Part shown: positions 7,536 through 12,992 of the stretch, one piece after another
Layout: each line of letters starts with the position of its first letter
Numbering within the stretch: position 1 is the stretch's first letter
Assembly: GCA_005799475.1 (NCBI GenBank)
Contig: SYGQ01000166.1
Location: 1 to 12,992, forward strand
Direction: 5' to 3'
From: Planctomycetia bacterium
GTDB lineage: Bacteria; Planctomycetota; Phycisphaerae; Phycisphaerales; SM1A02
DNA length: 12,992 nucleotides
The notes under the pieces: generated by a model
Database searches by the model: none
What the model saw: only the letters and a program-made list of their open reading frames with translations
What the model was told of the DNA's origin: nothing
Translations under genes and position numbers: made by a program

Positions 7536-8834
7536 GTGGACACTCCTTCGCGGCATGCGGCGCTGACGCGACTCCTTGAGATCTCTCGGCGGCTCGGGAA
7601 GTCCTCGGAACTCACGGTCGTTCTCGAAGTCATCATCGACGCGCTTCGCGACCTCCTCGAGGCCGACCGTGCCACGGTTTTCACCCTCGACAAGGCGAAA
7701 GCCGAACTGGTGATCCATGTGGCTCACGGCGTCAGTGGCACGCTTGCGCGCGAGATTCGCATTCCCGCCACGCAGGGCATCGCGGGTGCCTGTGCGACCT
7801 CGCAGCAGATCGTGAACATCGAGGACGCGTATCAGGATGCTCGATTCAATCCTGAGATTGATCGGCAGACGGGGTACCGCACCCGATCCGTGCTCGCGAT
7901 TCCTCTTCTGGACCATGAGGGCGAACTCGTGGGTGTGGCGCAGGTCCTCAACCGACGCGGCGGGCGTTTCACCACGGATGACGAGGTCATGGCTGAGGGG
8001 ATTGCGGCACAGGCGGCGGTGGCGCTGCGCCGGGCGCATCTCATCGCCGATCACCTTGAAAAGGTGGTGCTTGAGCGCGAGATGGATGTCGCGCGCGAGA
8101 TCCAGACGCGTTCGTTTCCGCGGTGGGTCCCTGTCGATGCCGCCTACGACATCGTGGGCCACACGACGGCTGCCACTCAGTGCGGTGGCGATGCCTACGA
8201 CCTCTTCGGAGTCCGCGACGGGACTCTCGTCGCCGAGGGCGAGTCCGCGACAACGCTCGCCATGCTGATTGCCGATGCGACGGGGCACGGCGTCGGTCCC
8301 GCGCTCTCGTCCATGCAGGTGCGCGCCATGTTTCGCCTTGCCATGCGCGCGCAGCAGGGATTGATGGACACGGTGACGGCGATCAATGACCAACTCACGG
8401 ACGATCTGCCCGCGGCGCGGTTTATCACCGCGTGGCTCGGGCTTCTCGACTATGCGCGCGCGCGCGTGGAGTGTTTCAGCGCCGGGCAGGGACCGGTCTT
8501 CGTGTACCGCCGCGCCTCAGACACCTTCGAGGAGATCGAATCCAATGCGCCGCCGTTCGGCATTCCGATCCCCGGCGAGTTTGTTGGCCCACCGACATCG
8601 ATCCTGCTCGAACCCGGCGACATCCTCCTGCTTCTCACCGACGGCTACTACGAGGCGATGGATCCGACAGGCGCGCTCTGGGGGAACAGCGGCGTCCAGG
8701 AGAGGGTGCGTGCGCTCCGCGACGCACCGGTGCGCGCGGTTCGTGAAGCGCTCGACGCCGCCGTGCTCGCATTCGCGAGAGCTCCAGGAACGGACGACGA
8801 TCGCACCGCGGTCATCATCAAGCGACTGCGGTAG
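7536..8834 (+). CDS. GAF-domain SpoIIE-type serine phosphatase (PPM/PP2C family)
   Basis: This 432-residue cytosolic regulator has a GAF sensor domain (about 22-166, with RSVLAIPLLD and ELVGVAQVLNR as landmarks), a helical linker (168-190, EREMDVAREIQ) and a SpoIIE/RsbU-like phosphatase domain (about 200-430). Metal-binding acids look intact: Asp219 and Asp222 in GGDAYD, Asp247 in IADATGHG, Asp369 in LLTDG and the DDDRT motif at 420-424. It should therefore be active. Such enzymes usually dephosphorylate anti-anti-sigma (STAS) proteins in partner-switching pathways, but no STAS or anti-sigma gene lies in this window. I chose the GTG at 7536, 5 nt after the previous stop, because it precedes the conserved helix; a GTG at 7467 would overlap the FG-GAP gene by 64 nt. 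Neither has a clear ribosome-binding site, so translation may depend on coupling to the upstream gene. Confidence 0.92.
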   Translation: MDTPSRHAALTRLLEISRRLGKSSELTVVLEVIIDALRDLLEADRATVFTLDKAKAELVIHVAHGVSGTLAREIRIPATQGIAGACATSQQIVNIEDAYQDARFNPEIDRQTGYRTRSVLAIPLLDHEGELVGVAQVLNRRGGRFTTDDEVMAEGIAAQAAVALRRAHLIADHLEKVVLEREMDVAREIQTRSFPRWVPVDAAYDIVGHTTAATQCGGDAYDLFGVRDGTLVAEGESATTLAMLIADATGHGVGPALSSMQVRAMFRLAMRAQQGLMDTVTAINDQLTDDLPAARFITAWLGLLDYARARVECFSAGQGPVFVYRRASDTFEEIESNAPPFGIPIPGEFVGPPTSILLEPGDILLLLTDGYYEAMDPTGALWGNSGVQERVRALRDAPVRAVREALDAAVLAFARAPGTDDDRTAVIIKRLR

Positions 8835-8888
8835 CGCTTCGCTCACTGGTCGGTGCGCTGAGGAACAAGTTCGTCCGCCGCCCGTAGA

Positions 8889-11552
8889 TCACTTTGCGCG
8901 AAGCCGCAGCACGCCGTCGACGGCACCGTCACCGGCCGCAATGGCGGCGAGGTAGAGCTGCGAGATCTTCGAAGCGCCGAACACCGCCTCGAACTCGCGC
9001 CATGCCGCGCCCGACTGGGCGAGCTTGCCCTCTCCGAACAAGGACACTGCGAGGCCGGATGCAGCGAGCCATGCGGGATCGGTGCCGGCATCAACGACCT
9101 CGAAGACCTCCACCGGCACGCTCTGCCCAACAACCACCACCCGACCAAGCGGCCTCAACACGATGGTCGCGAGTGAGCCGGCCCGGTCGATCCCGCGCGC
9201 GGTCGCTCCATCGATCAGGATGCTCGTTCCGAACTGCTTGTTCGCGCTTTCGAGTCGAGAGGACAGATTGACGACATCGCCGATGGCGGTGTAGTCGTTG
9301 AGTTTCGGCGGGGCACCGCAGTCCCCCACCACCGCCTTGCCCGTCGCGATCCCGAGGCGCAGCGAGATCCGGGGAGCACCTTCGGGCGTCGACTTCCCGA
9401 GTTCGCGAATCACACTCTGGCACGCGACCGCGCTCTCGGCGGCACGCAACTCTTGGCCGACATCGGCGCCGAATGCGGACCAGAACGCCATAAAGCCGTC
9501 TCCAAGGAACTTGTTGACATAGGCGCCATTGCGAACAAGTGCGTCGGCAAGCGCACCGAGGTACAGGTTGAGAGTCCGGACAACTTCGGGGCCACCGAGC
9601 TTCTCTGCGATGGTGGTGAACCCCGCGAGGTCCCCGAAGATCACGGTGATTTCACGCTCCTCGCCCGATACCGAGAGCGCATCAGGACTGCGCGACAGTT
9701 GCGCCACAAGTTGTGGGGACACACGCGCGGCGAACTGGCGGGTGACTCTGGCGCGGTCTCGCGCCGTGACGACCGCCACGGCGGCCGTCGCCGTCGCCCA
9801 CGAAGCTACGGGCGCCGCGGCAGGCGCGACAAACGGAAGGAGAATCCGTTCCGAGTCGAATCCGAGGCGGATGGTGACAAGAGCCCAACCGACTGCGAGG
9901 AGCCATGATCCCACCGTGCTGATCAGGGTCGGCGTCGTCGCGCAGAGGAGACTCGCGAGCGCTCCGAGCCCGAGCGCGGCCACCGGCGCCACCCACGCCG
10001 ACGAGAGCTCGCGTGCGTGGCCGGCGAGCACCATGTCCGCGATCGCGGCGTGGACGAAGACGCCCGGCGTGTTGGGTTCCAGCGGCGTCGGCACCTGATC
10101 CGCGAGCGCGCCAGTCGCCGTCCATCCGAGGAACACCAGCTTGCCTTCAACCATCGATCGCAGCCGCGCTGACGCCTCATCCAGTCGCACTCGGCCATCC
10201 TGTGCCGACTGGAATGCGCTGAGGAACGCCTGTGCGGTGTCCCGCTCGGCGCTCGTGAGTCCGTCGCCGAGCGTGGCGTCTTCGACGATCGACGCGAACT
10301 CTCCGAGGGGAAGTGCCACGAGCGCTCCCTGACCGAACGACGCGACGGTCTCGTGGAGCGTCCGCCGGGCTCTGTCGCGCGTGTCTTCAATGCGACTGAG
10401 TTTCGCGCGTTCGAGCGAGAGGCTCACGAGCCCGGCGATGGAGATCGCACTCTGGCGCCCTCCGTCGAATCCCCCCACCGACGGGAATCCATCGAAGGTG
10501 GAGGTCGGCCAGTCGATGAACAGTTTGCCATCTCGAAGGGGCAGGCGCACGGTCCCGATGACGAGCGCGTCCGGTGTGATTCCGATGGCGTCGACCGCCA
10601 CGCCGCGATGCGTGGCAGCGGCGGCGATTCCGAACTGCATGCATTGGCCCCCAGGGACATCCCACGCCACGCCGGTGTGGCGCTTGGCACCGTCGAGATC
10701 AAAGACATCACTTGTGGCCACGCCGACACCGTCGCACTCGGCGGCGAGGATCGGAATGGGAGGCTCATGAATGTGGCCATCGGGCGCCTTCGCGGGATCT
10801 TCGTCTTTGGCGAGCTCCTCCTGCAGGACGCGCCAACTTTGCGCGCGCTCCCAAATCTCGTCGATTCGTCCGACGGCGTCGAAGTCGGCTCCCGCTCGCA
10901 CGGTGCGCCCGCCGGTCAACGCGAGCAAGAACTCGTCGAGGTCGGGCACCTCACCCCCCCGAGCAAGGGCCCAAACGCGGTGCCAGATGGCGAGTGACTT
11001 GAACTCGAGCGGAGCCTCAAGGAACGCTCGGCGCCTTGGCTCGGTGAGGTGCGCTCGGCCAGCGGCGACCGCAGGGTCCATGTCGATCTCCCCGTCAAGG
11101 GCTGCAAGGAGTGCAGCTAGTTCGGCTCTCCCCGCCGGCGTGGTCCATGCCGCAGAGAGCGACAGCCTGCGCCCGATGTCCACACCGACCACGCTCTTGA
11201 GGCCGCGCAGCGCCGCGGCCAGTGCGGCATCGCCACCGACATCCGCGTCGGGCTCGCTCAAGAGGAGGTCGAGTGCCACCGTCCCAGCACCTGCGCGCGC
11301 GAGTTCGCTGATGGCCTCACCGAGAACGCGCCGTGGCCACGGCCATCGGCCAAGCAGGTTGAAGGAATTGTCGTCGATCGCGACGAGCGCGATCTCGGCG
11401 CTCAAAGGCTCGGCCGTCGTGCGCGCATGCTGGTAACGCCAGTCGACGCTGCGCGCCTCAGGCAGATCGAGCAGGCCGAACTGCCACGCGACCGCCACCG
11501 TCACTGTGGCGCACATGCCGGTCCCGAATGAAACGAGTGAGAAGCGCCGCAT
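8889..11552 (-). CDS. CHASE2-sensor adenylate/guanylate cyclase (class III), membrane protein
   Basis: This 887-residue protein starts with a membrane helix (about 8-28), then an extracytoplasmic CHASE2 sensor (about 30-512: DWRYQHA at 37-43, VAIDDNSF at 57-64, GRWPWPR at 68-74, KLVFLGWTATG at 471-481). Three helices follow (about 519-539, 543-564, 570-597), then a cytosolic class III cyclase domain (about 632-800). Metal-binding Asp641 (FGDLAGFT) and Asp685 (KFLGDGFMAFW) are present. Lys681 and Thr755 (DYTAIGD) match the Lys/Thr pair of class IIIb adenylate cyclases, and Asn762 and Arg766 (VNLSSRLE) fit the transition-state residues. So it is probably an active adenylate cyclase; cGMP cannot be excluded. 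CHASE2 is about twice the usual size because of two insertions. A short helical tail (822-887) ends the chain. The start at 11552 is fixed by AAGGAG 9 nt upstream. It runs towards the phosphatase gene with a 54-bp gap and lies 72 nt behind the heptad gene. Confidence 0.93.
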   Translation of the reverse strand: MRRFSLVSFGTGMCATVTVAVAWQFGLLDLPEARSVDWRYQHARTTAEPLSAEIALVAIDDNSFNLLGRWPWPRRVLGEAISELARAGAGTVALDLLLSEPDADVGGDAALAAALRGLKSVVGVDIGRRLSLSAAWTTPAGRAELAALLAALDGEIDMDPAVAAGRAHLTEPRRRAFLEAPLEFKSLAIWHRVWALARGGEVPDLDEFLLALTGGRTVRAGADFDAVGRIDEIWERAQSWRVLQEELAKDEDPAKAPDGHIHEPPIPILAAECDGVGVATSDVFDLDGAKRHTGVAWDVPGGQCMQFGIAAAATHRGVAVDAIGITPDALVIGTVRLPLRDGKLFIDWPTSTFDGFPSVGGFDGGRQSAISIAGLVSLSLERAKLSRIEDTRDRARRTLHETVASFGQGALVALPLGEFASIVEDATLGDGLTSAERDTAQAFLSAFQSAQDGRVRLDEASARLRSMVEGKLVFLGWTATGALADQVPTPLEPNTPGVFVHAAIADMVLAGHARELSSAWVAPVAALGLGALASLLCATTPTLISTVGSWLLAVGWALVTIRLGFDSERILLPFVAPAAAPVASWATATAAVAVVTARDRARVTRQFAARVSPQLVAQLSRSPDALSVSGEEREITVIFGDLAGFTTIAEKLGGPEVVRTLNLYLGALADALVRNGAYVNKFLGDGFMAFWSAFGADVGQELRAAESAVACQSVIRELGKSTPEGAPRISLRLGIATGKAVVGDCGAPPKLNDYTAIGDVVNLSSRLESANKQFGTSILIDGATARGIDRAGSLATIVLRPLGRVVVVGQSVPVEVFEVVDAGTDPAWLAASGLAVSLFGEGKLAQSGAAWREFEAVFGASKISQLYLAAIAAGDGAVDGVLRLRAK

Positions 11553-11561
11553 GGGGTCATT

Positions 11562-11567
11562 CTCCTT
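11562..11567 (-). promoter_or_regulatory. Ribosome-binding site deciding the cyclase start
   Basis: On the minus strand the bases read AAGGAG, 9 nt before the ATG at 11552. This favours that codon over the in-frame ATG at 11588, which has only a G-run upstream. The 11552 start also puts the Arg-Arg pair directly before the first membrane helix. Confidence 0.75.
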
Positions 11568-11624
11568 GCGAGACGACGATTGCGCCATACCCCCCGCGGC
11601 CGACCGCGTCCGGCGTGCCGTTGG

Positions 11625-12992
11625 TCAGTCGTGACGGTGCGGCTGCCCCGGCGTCAGGGCTGCCGCCGCATCAGCCGCTTGCCGAGCGACGGTGGCCGCG
11701 GCGATCGCCTCGTTGGCGAAGATCCGGGCCGCGTCCGATCGCTCGACGGCCTGTTGCGCGATCTCCGCCGTGCGTGTGAAGAAGACTCGTTCCCCCATGG
11801 ACCGTGCGTGCTGCAGTGCCTGCGCCGCCGCCTGATGCGCCTCCACGGCTGCGGAGCGCTGCGCCGCAGCCTGTTCACGCGCCATCACCGCGAACTCAAG
11901 CACACTCATGGCCTGTGCCGTCGCGATCGCCTGCGCCAATGGTGATGCGAGCGCTGCGCCGTCGTGCGCCTTGCTCGCTCCGTCACTCGCCAGCGCGACG
12001 GCTCTCGAGGCATCATCGGTCGCAAGGTCGGCGCTCACGACCGCCGCGTCGTACCGGTCCGAGGCGCGAGCGGAGTCTTCGGCGTACGAGAGAGCCTGAT
12101 TGGCATGCGACGAGCTCTCGACCCACCAGGCCGTGGCGTGGACCGATGCGCTCTCACTGTTGTCCGCACTGCCGTCGGCCAGGCCTGCGAAGTGGATCAC
12201 GCCGTCGGGGTGGCCGCCCGCGTCGAATTCTGCCTGGGCCGATCCACCATACGCAACGGCCTCGTCTCGGTAGAAGAAGGCCCGATCGCGCTCGACCTGC
12301 GCGCTCGTGGCTGCCAGAGCAGCGGCCTCGTAGTGCCCCGTGGCCTGCGCGATGGCCCCGTTGTGCGCGTCGACGGCACGAGATGCATCCTCGTCGGCGG
12401 CCATGGCGCCATCGCGAGCGACCTCGGCGTCCTTTCGCCCCGCTCGCGCCTGTGCGGCCCCGTCCCATGCGAGTGCCCCACTGACCGCGAGTTGCCCGTG
12501 ATCAAAGGCGCTCGCGGCGAGCATCGCCGCATCATCGGCCGCGGTTGACGCTCGGGCTGCATCGTTCGCCGCCGAGTCGGCGGCAGCGCGTGCGGCGCCG
12601 AAGCCCGCTTGATCAAGTTCCGAGCCGATCGCGAGTGTCGCCGATCGCGCCGAGGCCGCGGAAGCGACCGACTCGACCGCCCGCACCATGGCCTCGTCGG
12701 CAAGTGCGAGCGCCCGTGAAGCAAGTGCGTGTGCGAGTGTGGTGTCGGCCGACCCTGCCGCCGCCTGCGCCTGCGCCGCGCTCGACTGTGTGGACTGTGC
12801 GGACTCCTCGGCGTCGCGCGAAGCCGCATCGACGGCGGCACGCACCACAGCGGCACCACTCGAGGCCGACACGGCATCATCTTGCGCGATCTCCGCGGCC
12901 TCCGCGTGGTCGAGCGCACGATCGCGGGCGAGCGATGCGAGTTCGCTGGCATCGAGCGCCGCTTCAGACGCCGTGAGCGACTGGACCGCTGC
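11625..12992 (-). CDS. Alanine-rich heptad-repeat (coiled-coil) protein, 5' end outside window
   Basis: The frame is open to the right edge, so the 455 residues seen are the C-terminal part of a longer protein. I do not recognise it. In one 70-residue stretch I counted 25 alanines (36%), the rest mainly Ser, Asp, Glu, Gln, Arg, Val and Leu. Alanine recurs every seven residues in register: visible residues 12, 19, 26, 33, 40, 47, 61, 75, 82, 89 and 96, and again at 189, 196, 203, 217, 224, 231, 238, 245 and 252. This indicates a long helical coiled coil of the tight alanine type. A Gly- and aromatic-containing break lies near visible residues 257-292, then heptads resume to a short tail ending PGQPHRHD. 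No membrane helix is visible in this part. The cyclase gene starts 72 nt downstream on the same strand, so co-transcription is likely. Structural filament, envelope spacer, stress (LEA-like) and fibre-like roles are all open. Confidence 0.75.
   Translation of the reverse strand, partial: AAVQSLTASEAALDASELASLARDRALDHAEAAEIAQDDAVSASSGAAVVRAAVDAASRDAEESAQSTQSSAAQAQAAAGSADTTLAHALASRALALADEAMVRAVESVASAASARSATLAIGSELDQAGFGAARAAADSAANDAARASTAADDAAMLAASAFDHGQLAVSGALAWDGAAQARAGRKDAEVARDGAMAADEDASRAVDAHNGAIAQATGHYEAAALAATSAQVERDRAFFYRDEAVAYGGSAQAEFDAGGHPDGVIHFAGLADGSADNSESASVHATAWWVESSSHANQALSYAEDSARASDRYDAAVVSADLATDDASRAVALASDGASKAHDGAALASPLAQAIATAQAMSVLEFAVMAREQAAAQRSAAVEAHQAAAQALQHARSMGERVFFTRTAEIAQQAVERSDAARIFANEAIAAATVARQAADAAAALTPGQPHRHD
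12237..12992 (-). repeat. Seven-residue (21-nt) alanine periodicity
   Basis: Across visible residues 1-252 of the heptad protein, GCN alanine codons return every 21 nt, in one phase from residue 12 to 96 and in another from 189 to 252. The copies share the spacing but little other sequence, so this is protein-level periodicity rather than a DNA satellite. Confidence 0.6.

Noticed and set aside
8830..8870. Possible hairpin terminator between the convergent phosphatase and cyclase genes
   Set aside because: The only paired arms are AGCGC/GCGCT with a loop of about 17 nt and no T-run on either strand, so it is not convincing.
11804..12484. Plus-strand open frame opposite the heptad gene
   Set aside because: The translation is dominated by Arg and Pro, as expected from reading GCG/GCC-rich DNA backwards; the minus strand shows ordered seven-residue periodicity and normal GC-ending codons.
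11625..12992. Phage tail-fibre gene as explanation for the alanine heptads
   Set aside because: Ala/Ser heptads do occur in tail fibres, but no other phage gene, integrase or attachment site is present and the neighbour is a chromosomal signalling gene. It stays a possibility for the fold, not a call.

Overview
The window is high-GC, gene-dense bacterial chromosome (well above 60% GC by eye) with short intergenic gaps and mostly GC-ending codons. It holds eight genes, cut at both ends: pheT loses its start at the left edge, and an alanine-rich gene on the minus strand loses its start at the right edge. The mix of secreted FG-GAP proteins, a secreted PDZ-less HtrA-type protease, a GAF-SpoIIE phosphatase and a CHASE2 cyclase suggests a planctomycete, perhaps Phycisphaerae. 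This is inferred from gene content and composition only. I see no rRNA, tRNA, CRISPR array, insertion sequence, phage module or attachment site.

Layout. (1) 1-2313, plus strand: the 3' end of pheT, a cyclodeaminase/cyclohydrolase-family gene overlapping it by 4 nt, and a membrane-anchored alpha/beta hydrolase starting 4 nt after that gene stops. This looks like one transcription unit. (2) 2291-5132, minus strand: a secreted trypsin-like protease followed by a secreted 598-residue protein of unknown function. The unknown protein carries two copies of the same module, and its 3' end overlaps the hydrolase tail to tail by 23 bp. (3) 5173-8834, plus strand: a secreted FG-GAP repeat protein, probably a double beta-propeller, and 5 nt later a GAF-SpoIIE phosphatase. 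Only 40 bp separate this unit from the divergent protease gene. (4) 8889-12992, minus strand: an open-ended alanine heptad-repeat protein, then a CHASE2 adenylate/guanylate cyclase, running towards the phosphatase gene.

How the genes may fit together. The left unit combines translation with one-carbon metabolism and an uncharacterised hydrolase. The centre is a divergent set of exported proteins that may share one control region. The right side joins two signalling enzymes: a cytosolic phosphatase whose targets are not encoded nearby, and a membrane cyclase with a large extracytoplasmic sensor. The cyclase probably shares a transcript with the heptad protein. No obvious new defence system or mobile element is present. 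The least explained items are the heptad protein, the two large insertions in the CHASE2 sensor, and the duplicated secreted protein beside the protease.
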